NCBI RefSeq assembly: GCF_016836705.1
Contig: NZ_JAFCGY010000001.1
Span: 62,001-126,000 of the forward strand
DNA length: 64,000 bases
Origin: Mesorhizobium caraganae
GTDB lineage: Bacteria > Pseudomonadota > Alphaproteobacteria > Rhizobiales > Rhizobiaceae
Reading direction: 5' to 3'
Shown: positions 1 to 8,285 of the stretch, one piece after another
Numbering within the stretch: position 1 is the first letter of the stretch
Layout: the number at the start of each line of letters is the position of its first letter
The notes under the pieces: generated by a model
Databases searched by the model: none
Seen by the model: the letters and a program-made list of their open reading frames with translations, nothing else
Told to the model about the DNA's origin: nothing
Position numbers and translations under genes: made by a program

Positions 1-214
1 CGTGGCGTCAACTTGCATGCAACTATGTTTCCTGTGAAGAAAGTGTCTCCGCGGCCGGGCCGACCTGCCGTCGGTTCTTCCTGGCTCCGTTGCCGCGCCG
101 TATAGAAGCCAGAGGACGCGTCGTTCCGCCGTCTCAAAACAGCCGCTCAATGCACGGAATGCGACAGAGGCGACGGCGCAAATTCGCCATCGCCTGTTGA
201 GGCAGCAACAGACG
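1..214. other. Intergenic left edge
   Basis: No convincing gene is visible. An imperfect hairpin lies at 169-178/185-194 (GGCGACGGCG against CGCCATCGCC), just past the stop of the minus-strand DUF2333 gene. It could be a weak terminator, but no T-run follows it on the minus strand. Confidence 0.3.
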
Positions 215-1339
215 TTACTGCGTCAGAACGTTGCTGATCTCGACCATGTTGGAGCGCACCCGCAGCACGTAGAAACCCATCGTCGTCAGGTGCGTCGGCA
301 TGATCCAGCCATCCTCGCGGCCATTGGCGATGATGAAGGGCTGTATGCGCAGCGCCGAGACGAATTGCGAATCCATCGTGTCCCACAGATTGCCGAGATG
401 CTTTTCCTTGATCACATCCTCGAAGTCGGCCTGGGCCCCCTTCATAAGGCCGTAATAGGCATAGAGCTGGCCATAGGCGAACCAGAAGCGGTCGTCGGCG
501 CGGAAGTCGAACCAGCCATTGTTGTGGTTTTCGGCACGCTCCTTGAGGATTGCCGAGGTCGAACCGATGTCGGAGGAGATGCGGTCTATATACTGCTTCA
601 GATTGTCGGCACGGGCGTCGAACGTCGCCTGGCAGGTGGCCAGGCGGGCGTTGAAGGAGCGCAGCTTGTTGACGGCATCGCGATAATAGCTCGGGGTCGG
701 CGTCTTCGGTCCGAACGGGTTCAGGCCGAAATACCAAGTGTATTCGTCGAACTGCAGATTGCCGCGCGCATCCTGCAGATCGGCATCGATCTGCGATGTC
801 GTACGCACGCGGCCGAGATTATCGGCAAGCTCGGTGGCGGTGCGCCGCACCGCCTGGTTGATGCCGCGCTGGAACGAGGCCTTGTTGTCCATAAACGGCG
901 TGTGATCCCAGTCGACGCCGAACAGGCCGAGCTTGTAGAGGATCATCGACGAGACCCAGGCATTCTGGTTGACGTTGAAATCGGTGAGGTCGGCCGCGAC
1001 CTGGGCGATGCCCGAATTGCCACAGGTCTTGGCGGTCTCGGTGCCGGCACCGGCCGCGACCTGTTCGCCGGCGGAAATGTTGCGGTTCTCGAAGGTGTAT
1101 TTGTCGACGTAGTTGGGGTCGAACTTGTTCCACCATTGGGTGGCGTAGAAGAAGTTGGCGTAGAGGCCGATCAACACCAGCAAAGCCAGGCCGACCACCG
1201 CCTTCAGGATCCAGCCGCGCTGCGTATACCAGCGCCCGGCCCATAGGAAAGGCCACAGGATCGCGCCGATGACAAGGCCGATACCGCGGCCGATCCATTG
1301 GAAGATGCGGGTGAAGAAATTCACGATCGGATCAAGCAT
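215..1339 (-). CDS. DUF2333-like membrane-anchored protein
   Basis: This 374-aa protein is the last gene of the minus-strand AAA operon. Residues about 10-65 hold hydrophobic stretches including a clear membrane segment (VVGLALLVLIGLYANFFYAT). A mostly soluble, Asn/Asp/Tyr-rich remainder follows and is probably periplasmic. The sequence fits my memory of the DUF2333 family, which has no assigned function. Start is the ATG at 1337-1339 with only a weak upstream G-rich stretch. The 104-bp gap to the preceding gene holds two hairpin repeats, so this gene may be expressed less than the rest of the operon. A role as membrane anchor for the cytoplasmic ATPase and coiled-coil partners is inference from gene order only. 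Confidence 0.75.
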   Translation of the reverse strand: MLDPIVNFFTRIFQWIGRGIGLVIGAILWPFLWAGRWYTQRGWILKAVVGLALLVLIGLYANFFYATQWWNKFDPNYVDKYTFENRNISAGEQVAAGAGTETAKTCGNSGIAQVAADLTDFNVNQNAWVSSMILYKLGLFGVDWDHTPFMDNKASFQRGINQAVRRTATELADNLGRVRTTSQIDADLQDARGNLQFDEYTWYFGLNPFGPKTPTPSYYRDAVNKLRSFNARLATCQATFDARADNLKQYIDRISSDIGSTSAILKERAENHNNGWFDFRADDRFWFAYGQLYAYYGLMKGAQADFEDVIKEKHLGNLWDTMDSQFVSALRIQPFIIANGREDGWIMPTHLTTMGFYVLRVRSNMVEISNVLTQ

Positions 1340-1359
1340 GGCTCTCGTTCACCCCCTCA

Positions 1360-1401
1360 GCATGATGCCAAAAGTTGCAGGCTTTTTGGATAACATCATG
1401 C
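1360..1401. repeat. Rhizobial hairpin repeat (GCATGATG/CATCATGC)
   Basis: Arms GCATGATG (1360-1367) and CATCATGC (1394-1401) enclose a second pairing, CCAAAAG against CTTTTTGG. The layout resembles the common Rhizobiales intergenic palindromes and matches the style of the 37019-37066 copy. It lies between the DUF2333 gene and its upstream neighbour. Confidence 0.6.
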
Positions 1402-1415
1402 GCCAAAACAATAAA

Positions 1416-1447
1416 TTAGAACGAAATGACGGCTCATTTCGTTCTAA
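1416..1447 (-). terminator. Perfect 14-bp palindrome on a stop codon, possible terminator
   Basis: The arms TTAGAACGAAATGA (1416-1429) and TCATTTCGTTCTAA (1434-1447) pair perfectly around a CGGC loop. The TAG stop of the 435-aa gene (1444-1446) lies in the right arm. On the minus strand a T-rich stretch follows the hairpin, so it could terminate or attenuate transcription before the DUF2333 gene. It is AT-richer than its surroundings and could also be a protein-binding site. Confidence 0.45.
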
Positions 1448-2751
1448 TCAGTCAAGCCGTAAAGGCGCGTGCGAAACGCCACCTTGTCTTTCAAATATGT
1501 GGTTTTCAGAACGTCCACAACATGCGATCGCCAAGCGTCGCTGTAGCCGTCATAGTCCTTGTAGAAGCCGGGCTTGTTGAAGACATAGCGCGAGACGAAG
1601 TCCTGCGGTACGAAATCCGAGATCAGCTGGTTGGTCAGCCAGGCATCGGGATGATCGGGCTTGCCGCGCACGACCAGGAAGCGCTGGCGCGGCGCGACGT
1701 CCTCGATCTTGAGATGGCCGAGCTGGGCGATTTCGCGCTTGGCGGCGTTGAGGAAGGGAAAATTGCCGTCGCTGGTGATGAGATCAGCATGGCCGTGGAT
1801 CCAGGTCTGCAGCCAGACCTTGTCGACATCGGTCAAATTGCGGTTCGGTTCGGTGTCACGGATCAGCGAGCGCACAACCATCTCGGCGCGATGCTCGAGA
1901 TAGCCCGAGCTTTCGACCCATGACGCCCGCGGCAGTTCGATGCGGCCGGTCGAGGCCAGGAACTTGAACACCTTGTCGGCATCGTTGATCGAGAGATAGC
2001 TGACCTGCCAGGGTCGCGACCGGCGGAACCCGGGTGCGGCCGGGTCGCCGATGACCGTCGTCATATCGGGGTCGACGAAGACGTAGACGCCGCCGAAATG
2101 GCTGGTCCAGTAGGCGTTGTGGCGGAAGATCACCTGGTCGGGCACCAGCGCATTTTCGCGGATATCGCCGCAGACCTTGGCCAGCTCCACCATGCGGTTG
2201 AGCATGGCGCTATCGCGCCAGGCGTCCGGCTCCTGCTTCAACCGGTCGACAAGCTTGCCGAGCTCGGCGGCCTTGCCCAGCACGTCCTCGGCCGACAGCA
2301 CCTTGAACTCGACCTGGCTGATCGACAGCAGATCCTCGATGTCGTTGACCACGGGGACGGAATCTTCGATCTCGCCGTAGATGACGTCCTTGATGGTCAG
2401 CGCATCGATGGCGCGCTGGTTCTTGGACATGAACTCGAACATCAGCTGCGAGGTGTTGGAGAAGGCGGTGTGCACCACCGGCAGGTCGATCTGCGACGGC
2501 GTCAGGATGATGAAGCGGCGGTTGACCTCATTGGGATCGAGATAATCGTAGTCGCCGCATTCCTCGGCCACTTCGGGCGAGAAGCCGGTGCGGTCGATCT
2601 GGAAACTCTTTAGTTTGGTCGGCTTCAACCCGAAGGCAACAAGCGCCTTGTTGTAGCGCTGGATGAGGTGCGACTCATCGACGGCGAGTAGGCGGCCGTA
2701 GATGAGCTCGTTGTCGCGCAGCAGGTCGGGTTTTTTGGCGGGGTGGGTCAT
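1444..2751 (-). CDS. Uncharacterised 435-aa protein of the AAA operon (possibly DUF6638)
   Basis: A soluble 435-aa protein with no signal peptide or membrane segment. I do not recognise a catalytic motif. It may be the family named DUF6638, but I hold that loosely. Visible features are mixed alpha/beta composition and a conserved-looking Tyr/Trp-rich C-terminus. The start ATG at 2749-2751 lies right beside the left inverted repeat of the DUF559 unit, so its native upstream region and ribosome-binding site have probably been replaced or displaced by that insertion. It belongs to the five-gene minus-strand set with the AAA ATPase (3299-5209). No function can be assigned. Confidence 0.7.
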   Translation of the reverse strand: MTHPAKKPDLLRDNELIYGRLLAVDESHLIQRYNKALVAFGLKPTKLKSFQIDRTGFSPEVAEECGDYDYLDPNEVNRRFIILTPSQIDLPVVHTAFSNTSQLMFEFMSKNQRAIDALTIKDVIYGEIEDSVPVVNDIEDLLSISQVEFKVLSAEDVLGKAAELGKLVDRLKQEPDAWRDSAMLNRMVELAKVCGDIRENALVPDQVIFRHNAYWTSHFGGVYVFVDPDMTTVIGDPAAPGFRRSRPWQVSYLSINDADKVFKFLASTGRIELPRASWVESSGYLEHRAEMVVRSLIRDTEPNRNLTDVDKVWLQTWIHGHADLITSDGNFPFLNAAKREIAQLGHLKIEDVAPRQRFLVVRGKPDHPDAWLTNQLISDFVPQDFVSRYVFNKPGFYKDYDGYSDAWRSHVVDVLKTTYLKDKVAFRTRLYGLTD

Positions 2752-2811
2752 TCTTCCTTCTCCCCGTTCACGGGGAGAAGGTGCCCGAAGGGCGGATGGG
2801 GGGCGGCGCTG
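2752..2811 (+). repeat. Left inverted repeat of the DUF559 unit (REP-like)
   Basis: It contains its own palindrome, TTCTCCCCGT against ACGGGGAGAA, followed by a GGCGGATGGGGGG block. It pairs with 3229-3288 (58/60). It shares the CTTCTCCCC...GGGGAGAAGGTG core with copies at 25112, 51100 and 59706. Confidence 0.9.
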
Positions 2812-2818
2812 ACGCTCA

Positions 2819-3259
2819 TCATTTGTCCCCCAAGGTTGAAGCGGGCAAAAACTTTACGTCGACAGCAACCATCTTCTGATTGAGGCGACCGTCCAATGCC
2901 GCAACAATCGTATCCAGTACGCTCCTGCGGCCCGTCAGGACATCGGCATGCCAAACCCTCAAAACCGACCAGCCGTTCCTATTCATAGTTGCATCCCTGT
3001 ATCGATCCCTAGATCGATTTGCGTGCTGGCTTCCATCGACTTCCACAATCAGGTTAGCTTCGCGGCAGGCGAAATCGGCGAAATATGGACCGACCGGTAG
3101 CTGGCGAATAAATTTGTAACCGTTTAGTCGTCGCCCGCGCAGTTCGTGCCATAGTTTTTCCTCGGCTTCGTTCTCAACCTTTCGAAGCTGCCGGGCTCTC
3201 GCCACTTTCGGCTCGTTTCCACCGCGCACAGCGCTGCCCCTCATCCGCCCTTCGGGCAC
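2819..3259 (-). CDS. DUF559 endonuclease-domain protein
   Basis: A 146-aa small nuclease-like protein of the DUF559 family, related to the very-short-patch-repair/PD-(D/E)XK fold. Family signatures are visible: the EEKLWHELRGRRLNGYKFIRQ block, then GPYFADFACREANLIVEVDG with Asp and Glu at the expected metal positions, then VLRVWHADVL. Start is uncertain. GTG at 3257-3259 and an in-frame ATG at 3242-3244 both lie in the right flanking repeat, and a later GTG is possible. The gene is alone in its unit, without a methyltransferase or helicase, so a restriction role is not supported. A link with movement or maintenance of the flanking repeats is a hypothesis. Confidence 0.9.
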   Translation of the reverse strand: MPEGRMRGSAVRGGNEPKVARARQLRKVENEAEEKLWHELRGRRLNGYKFIRQLPVGPYFADFACREANLIVEVDGSQHANRSRDRYRDATMNRNGWSVLRVWHADVLTGRRSVLDTIVAALDGRLNQKMVAVDVKFLPASTLGDK

Positions 3260-3288
3260 CTTCTCCCCGTGAACGGGGAGAAGGAAGA
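3229..3288 (-). repeat. Right inverted repeat of the DUF559 unit (REP-like)
   Basis: This is the inverted partner of 2752-2811. Read on the minus strand it contains GGCGGATGAGGGGC, whose ATG could start the nuclease as Met-Arg-Gly. It ends 10 bp before the stop codon of the AAA ATPase gene. Confidence 0.9.
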
Positions 3289-3298
3289 GGTGCCAGCC

Positions 3299-5209
3299 TC
3301 ACGCATTCCACAGCCCCTTCTGCTTCATCTCCTCCATCTCGCGCGCTGCACGTTCGCGCAGCCGCGCATCGCGCAGCAGCTTCTCCACGGCGGCATCGTC
3401 CGACTTGTCGGAATAGCGGAACTCGGAATCGGCGTAGCGGTTGATCTCCTGCATGACCATGTCCATCGAGAACGGTCCGCGCAGTTCCTCGATCATGGCT
3501 TTCTTCTCGTCATAGCCCTTGTGCATGAAGGCTTCCGGCTTCTCGAACCAGTCGTCGGGCAACTCGATATCCATGGCGCGCATCTTGATGGCGTCGGTGA
3601 CGTTCTTGATGGCGCGGCCGGTGAAGCGCGGTTCGGCGTCCTTGATCAGGTGTAGATAGGTGCCGATGTCGGCCATCGATTTCGGCGCGCCATTCTCCTT
3701 CATGTAGCGCTCATAGACCTTCATCAGCCCATCTTCCTGCGGCTTCTCATGCTCCTCATAGGCCTCGGTCACAGCACGCTGGATTTCCTGCGCGGCATAG
3801 AGCTTGTGGTCGCCGAGCGGGATCTTGTGGTTCTTGCCGGCAAGCAAAACGAAGATGTCGATATAGTCGTCGCGGCTCTGCGGGCCGTCGACCAGCCAGC
3901 GGGCGCCGGCGCGCTGGCGCAGGGCGTCGTCGACATTTTCGGGATAGTTGGAAAACATGCCGAACGAGCAGTTGCCACGCACCACCGTGCCGGCACCGGC
4001 AAAGGCATCCATCAAGACGCCGGTGATTTCCTGCTGGCCGGCCGAGGCGCGGTCGTCGGAGCGGCGTGCCGCCACCTGGTCGATATCGTCGACGGTGCCG
4101 AAACCGATGACGCGCGGGTTCAAGACATTGTTGATGAACTGGCGGCAGTTCTGGCCGGACTTGCCCTGGTAGGACGAGATCTGGTCGACGCCGAAATTCT
4201 CATAGGCGAAGGGATAGCCGGCGACCTGGCAGTAGCCGTTGACCAGGCCCGCGATCATCTGGATCAGCGTCGTCTTGCCGGTGCCCGGCGCACCGTCGCC
4301 GATGAAGGTGAAGAGGAAGCCGCCGAGTTCGACGAACGGATTCAGCTCGCGCTCGAAATCATAGGCCATCAGCATCTTGGCGAGCTTGACCGACTGGTAT
4401 TTGGCGATGTGGTTGCCGACGACCTCTTCCGGCTTCTTGAAGGTCATCACCAGCGGCTTGGAGCGCTTGCCCGGCGCGACGTCGAAGCCATCCAAGGTGA
4501 AATCGTCAGCGTCGATGCGGATATGAGCGTCCTCGAACGGGCCGATACCATCGAAGCGGCCTTTGCGGGCCAAGAGCCCGTCAATGGCGACGCGGGCGAA
4601 GGCGCGCGCCCGGGTGGTCAAATCGCCATCGTCCTTGGAGCCGGCAATCGCTTTGTCGAGACCGGCGACAATCGACTTCACCGCATCCTGCGGCGTGTCG
4701 AACAGGAAGTCCGGCTCGGGGATATCGTTGGGCGCGTCGCCGTCGCTGTCGATCAGCTGGAACAGATAGGAGGCAAGACTGAAGGCTGAAACGTAAGCCG
4801 AGGCTGACAGAAGCTTCTTGAAGGTGGCGGCTTCGTCGCCTTCCAGCGGCGCGCGTGTGTTCTTGGCTTGCAGGCTTTCAAGATCGGAGCCCTCGGCGAA
4901 GACATCGGAAATGGCGAGCGAAATCGCCAGGCCGCGGCGGGCGCGAAACAACAGCGTGTGCTGTGGGATGCTCATCAGCTGGTCGTCGGGGTGGATGGCA
5001 GCGACGGTTTTGGTCAGTTCGACCTCCCGCGTGCGCCGCACCGAGCCGACGGAGACGGTCGAGACGAAGCGGCGATTGGTGCCCGCAAGCGCGGTGCCGG
5101 ATTCTCGCGAAGGGTCTTCCAGCACGACGACGCGGGTGATGAAGCTCTGCGCCGTGGCGCGGTGCTTTTCGATCGCGGCTTCCGGGATGGTGGTCAGGCC
5201 GGTGTCCAT
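3299..5209 (-). CDS. AAA family ATPase, core of uncharacterised operon
   Basis: A 636-aa cytoplasmic ATPase. The first 280 or so residues match nothing I recognise. The AAA core follows, with Walker A GDGAPGTGKTT near residues 303-313, a Walker B-like VIGFGTVDDID, a sensor-1-like MFSNYPENVDD and an arginine-finger candidate in LRQRAGARW. The C-terminal 150 residues are helical and charged, ending in a probable coiled coil. The start ATG at 5207-5209 has GGAG upstream. It is 24 bp from the preceding gene, so probably co-transcribed. The fold suggests a remodelling or translocating ATPase. The substrate is unknown, though the coiled-coil and membrane neighbours are obvious candidates. Confidence 0.9.
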   Translation of the reverse strand: MDTGLTTIPEAAIEKHRATAQSFITRVVVLEDPSRESGTALAGTNRRFVSTVSVGSVRRTREVELTKTVAAIHPDDQLMSIPQHTLLFRARRGLAISLAISDVFAEGSDLESLQAKNTRAPLEGDEAATFKKLLSASAYVSAFSLASYLFQLIDSDGDAPNDIPEPDFLFDTPQDAVKSIVAGLDKAIAGSKDDGDLTTRARAFARVAIDGLLARKGRFDGIGPFEDAHIRIDADDFTLDGFDVAPGKRSKPLVMTFKKPEEVVGNHIAKYQSVKLAKMLMAYDFERELNPFVELGGFLFTFIGDGAPGTGKTTLIQMIAGLVNGYCQVAGYPFAYENFGVDQISSYQGKSGQNCRQFINNVLNPRVIGFGTVDDIDQVAARRSDDRASAGQQEITGVLMDAFAGAGTVVRGNCSFGMFSNYPENVDDALRQRAGARWLVDGPQSRDDYIDIFVLLAGKNHKIPLGDHKLYAAQEIQRAVTEAYEEHEKPQEDGLMKVYERYMKENGAPKSMADIGTYLHLIKDAEPRFTGRAIKNVTDAIKMRAMDIELPDDWFEKPEAFMHKGYDEKKAMIEELRGPFSMDMVMQEINRYADSEFRYSDKSDDAAVEKLLRDARLRERAAREMEEMKQKGLWNA

Positions 5210-5233
5210 GAAGGATGCTCCGTGGTGTGACGG

Positions 5234-6379
5234 TCAGACGTCTGAGATGACCTGCCCGTTGGACAGGATGTGAACCTTGTAGCCGGAAAAGATCTTCTGC
5301 GCCTCGCCGGCGGCGTAGAGCGCCTGGTAGGCTTCATGCGGGATCAGCGCGTGGTTCTGGTAGCTCGACACGCCCTGGCGCGCGGCTTCGAGATCGTCGG
5401 TGTTGATGAAGAATTCTTGGGTCGTCTTCTCGCTGGAAAACAGGCCCTTGCGGCCGGGTTTCTCTCCTTTGGAGTAGACCTCCTGGATGGTCCAGGTGAG
5501 CAGCCAGGCATTTTCGGGCTTGCGCACCTTGGCCAGCACCTCGGTCACCGTCGAATTGTTGTCGGTAATCCCTGCGGAATAGAAGGGGCCAAGCACGACG
5601 CGGCGCAATTGCTTGGGGTGCAGCGGCTCGAAATCCTTGTCGAGATTGACCGCAATCGTCGCCGGCGACAGCGTATAGGCGGAATTCTTTTCGGTGAAGT
5701 CGTCGAAACGGTGGGCAAGCTCGGGGTTGAGCAGGCCATCGACGGGCAGCGGGATGTCGACCTGTTCGTTGAGCTTGCCATTACTGTCGACAAGCTGGCG
5801 GATCATGGCTTCGGAGGAATCCTCCACCGTCACCATGTAGACCAGCGGCAGGTTGGCGCTGCCGTCGAATGTCGCCCAGTGGACGAGGTAATAGGGCCGG
5901 AAGGTTTTTGGATTGACCGAGACCTTGGCCGTCTGCGCCAGCGAGAACGGGCCGAAGGTCTGCTCGCTCTTGACGTCTTCGAGATAGAGCCGCTCGGCCA
6001 TCGACTTTTGCAGCGCCTCGGGGAACTCCTTGTGGCGCAGAATGAAGTCGGCCATTTCCTCGCGCAATTCGCCGGCGAGCGGGATGTTGGCCAAACGCGC
6101 GTCGGCCTGGCGGCGATCGTTTTCCAATTCGAGCAGGTTCTGGAAGACGGGATAGCCGCTGTCGGCGCGTGAAATGCGGAACGTGTCCATGAAGCCGAGA
6201 CGGTTGCGCCAGCAGGAGAACGATTTGTCCAGCCGGGCAATGTATTCGGCGACGATCTTGGCGACGATACCGTGCCGGTAAAGCGGCGAGCGGTCGTCGC
6301 GCATGAACACTTCAAGGCCGCTGAGTGCGGCGGTGATGGCGGAAAAATAGCGCGCCGCCGCTTCGTTTTCGGGAGTCAT
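5234..6379 (-). CDS. Uncharacterised 381-aa protein of the AAA operon
   Basis: A soluble 381-aa protein of mixed alpha/beta composition without signal peptide, membrane segment or recognisable catalytic motif. The N-terminal half is helical. The C-terminal half looks beta-rich, ending in VHILSNGQVISDV. Gaps of 28 bp upstream and 24 bp downstream place it in one transcript with the coiled-coil and AAA genes. I cannot name a family with confidence. An adaptor role between coiled-coil protein and ATPase would fit the order but has no direct support. Confidence 0.75.
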   Translation of the reverse strand: MTPENEAAARYFSAITAALSGLEVFMRDDRSPLYRHGIVAKIVAEYIARLDKSFSCWRNRLGFMDTFRISRADSGYPVFQNLLELENDRRQADARLANIPLAGELREEMADFILRHKEFPEALQKSMAERLYLEDVKSEQTFGPFSLAQTAKVSVNPKTFRPYYLVHWATFDGSANLPLVYMVTVEDSSEAMIRQLVDSNGKLNEQVDIPLPVDGLLNPELAHRFDDFTEKNSAYTLSPATIAVNLDKDFEPLHPKQLRRVVLGPFYSAGITDNNSTVTEVLAKVRKPENAWLLTWTIQEVYSKGEKPGRKGLFSSEKTTQEFFINTDDLEAARQGVSSYQNHALIPHEAYQALYAAGEAQKIFSGYKVHILSNGQVISDV

Positions 6380-6407
6380 GCCGGGTGTGCTCGCGTGCAG
6401 CCGCTCC

Positions 6408-7496
6408 TTACGACTGCACGTAGTTGGCCGAATTGTGCTTCTTCATCACGTCGTCGAACCGGCGGGCGAAGGCATCGTCGGCAAGCTTCTTGCGGCGCTG
6501 GATGTCGGCGCTGGCGACCATGTTCTTCTCGTGCATTTCTAGGAGATCGCCAATGTGCTTTTGCGAGGCGGCACCAATGCCGGCCATGGTCTCTTCGGCG
6601 GTGTTGTCGACCTGGCTGCCCAGCGTGTTGATCTTGTGGGCGACATCCTGCTGGGCGGCGGTCTTCAACGAATCTTCCAGCGCCTTGTAAAGCACGATGC
6701 GCTGTTCGGTATCGATGGTCAGCTTGTTGATCAGCGTCGACTGCGCGGCGATCTGGTTGTTGAGCGAATCGACGAAGGTCTGGAACATCGAGGTGTAGCG
6801 CTCCAGCGTCTGGCTCTCGGCCAGCAATTCCTGCTCCTTGGCTTGCTTTTCATTGTATTCGGTGGCCAGTTTCGAGCGCTCGCCCTCAAGCTGCGTGCGT
6901 TCCTTCTGGCTGGTCGAGGCCGCGATCTTGTTCTCGATGTCGAGCAGCAGCGGGTTGACCTCCTCGATGCGTTTTTGCACCGCTTCGAGGTTGGCCATGG
7001 TGGCCTTGCGGCGCTCAATTACCTGCGATAAGCTGGCTTCGGAGGTCTTGTAGCGCTGGTCGAGGACCTCTTTCTGCGCCTTCAGAATGCCGACGATTGT
7101 GTCGGATTTGACCAGAAGCTCCTGCAGATTGCCGGCCAGCGACATGTTGCGGACGCGGTCGGTGCGCATGCGCTGCTTGCGTTGCGCGGAGAAGACGCCG
7201 ACGAAGCTTTCCCAGCCGGTGTAGTTCTTCATGCTCTCGAATTCGGTTCCGAAGACGTTGGTGGCGTCTTCCAGACCGATGATCAGGTCGGCAATGTTGC
7301 CTTCCATCACCTTCTGCTGCTTCAGCACATCCTCGACGCGGGCGTTCTCGATGTCGAAATTGGCGTCGCCGATCTTCTTGTCAGCGGTGGCCAAAGTATC
7401 AAGCACGGTGCCGGACTGCTCGATCTTGGTGCGCATGTCCTGCACGACCTGCCTGGTCTTGGCAATTTCGGCATCGAAATTCTGCAATGTCGCCAT
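6408..7496 (-). CDS. Coiled-coil protein, first gene of the AAA operon
   Basis: A 362-aa soluble protein, almost entirely helical and rich in Gln, Glu, Lys and Ala. Long heptad-like segments lie at about residues 115-230 and 230-345. The start is set at the ATG at 7494-7496 because a strong GGGAGG lies about 7 nt upstream. The open frame extends 61 codons further, but that extension is low-complexity and lacks a ribosome-binding site. No membrane segment is present. It faintly recalls toxic-anion-resistance (TelA-like) proteins, but I could not match the signature and do not assign that. It is probably a structural or scaffold partner of the downstream ATPase. Confidence 0.8.
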   Translation of the reverse strand: MATLQNFDAEIAKTRQVVQDMRTKIEQSGTVLDTLATADKKIGDANFDIENARVEDVLKQQKVMEGNIADLIIGLEDATNVFGTEFESMKNYTGWESFVGVFSAQRKQRMRTDRVRNMSLAGNLQELLVKSDTIVGILKAQKEVLDQRYKTSEASLSQVIERRKATMANLEAVQKRIEEVNPLLLDIENKIAASTSQKERTQLEGERSKLATEYNEKQAKEQELLAESQTLERYTSMFQTFVDSLNNQIAAQSTLINKLTIDTEQRIVLYKALEDSLKTAAQQDVAHKINTLGSQVDNTAEETMAGIGAASQKHIGDLLEMHEKNMVASADIQRRKKLADDAFARRFDDVMKKHNSANYVQS

Positions 7497-7816
7497 AGGG
7501 GCCTCCCGCTTCGGCTTCCGGTCGCTGGCTGCGAACAGCGGCGAATATATGTGGGGCATCCGGGGATTGAAAGACGCAAGACAAGACCCGCCCCGAAAAC
7601 AAAAAAATCCATCATCGTCTTGAAAGTCAATGAAGGCGGGGTCATGGCGTGAATAACCAGCCGGCCAGGCATTGTTCAACTGTCATTGAACTTTGATGTT
7701 GGCAAGCAGCCGATCTCGGCCGGTGCGGACGTCCTGAAATTCGACAGAGAACTCAATCGGTTGCAGGCGCGAGACAGCTGGCCAAAGCCATCGCTATCAC
7801 GCTACGCGTCCAGCCG

Positions 7817-8197
7817 TCAGGGCTTCGGATCGGCCTTCAGATAGGCGATGACGTTGGCAATGTCCTCGTCGCTGGTCAGGCCGGAGAAGGCCATCTTGTT
7901 GCCGGGTACTTTCAGCTTGGGGGCGCTGAGATAGGCCTTGAGGTTGGCTTCGTCCCAGACGAGGCCGGCGGCGCCGGCATCCTTCATGGCCTGCGAATAG
8001 CTGAAATTCTCGGCTGTGCCGGCTGTACGGCCGACGATACCAAGGAGATGCGGGCCGATCTTGTCGCGGTCGGTTGCCGCCTCGTGACAAGCCATGCATC
8101 TGAAGAAAACCTTCTTGCCCAGCGCAGCATCGCCGTCGGCTTGCGCGGCCGCGATACCGGCTAAGTAAAAGACAAGTGCTGACGAAATGGCTCGCAT
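7817..8197 (-). CDS. Cytochrome c, class I
   Basis: A 126-aa periplasmic electron carrier. Residues 1-20 form a signal peptide ending in AAAQA. The heme motif CMACH follows near residue 34, and the sixth-ligand methionine is in GNKMAF. Length and motifs match small class I cytochromes c of the cytochrome c2/c550 type. It stands alone on the minus strand between the AAA operon and a glycosyltransferase, so its redox partner is not shown by context. Start at 8197 gives a complete signal peptide. Confidence 0.93.
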   Translation of the reverse strand: MRAISSALVFYLAGIAAAQADGDAALGKKVFFRCMACHEAATDRDKIGPHLLGIVGRTAGTAENFSYSQAMKDAGAAGLVWDEANLKAYLSAPKLKVPGNKMAFSGLTSDEDIANVIAYLKADPKP

Positions 8198-8285
8198 GGC
8201 GGTCCCCGGCTGGCTCTGGCTGCGGGCAAAATAGGCTGCAGGGCCTTAACAAACGCAGCATGGTGGCTGGATTGCAAGGCGGGTC

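Larger units (their letters stand above)
2752..3288 (-). mobile_element. REP-bounded DUF559 nuclease unit
   Basis: The 537-bp unit is bounded by inverted copies of one palindromic sequence, 2752-2811 and 3229-3288. They match at 58 of 60 positions, differing only at repeat positions 48 and 54. The only gene inside is a DUF559 endonuclease, and both candidate starts of that gene lie in the right repeat. No target duplication is evident at the outer edges. The unit interrupts an otherwise compact operon. It is not a known IS: there is no DDE or HUH transposase. Calling it mobile is inference from the symmetric ends and the location. Confidence 0.55.

Noticed and set aside
2819..3259. DUF559 gene as a restriction or phage-defence system
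   Set aside because: No methyltransferase, helicase or specificity gene is adjacent. The flanking repeats point to a mobile or repeat-linked unit instead.
6408..7496. Coiled-coil protein as TelA (toxic anion resistance)
   Set aside because: General resemblance in composition only. The TelA signature could not be matched.
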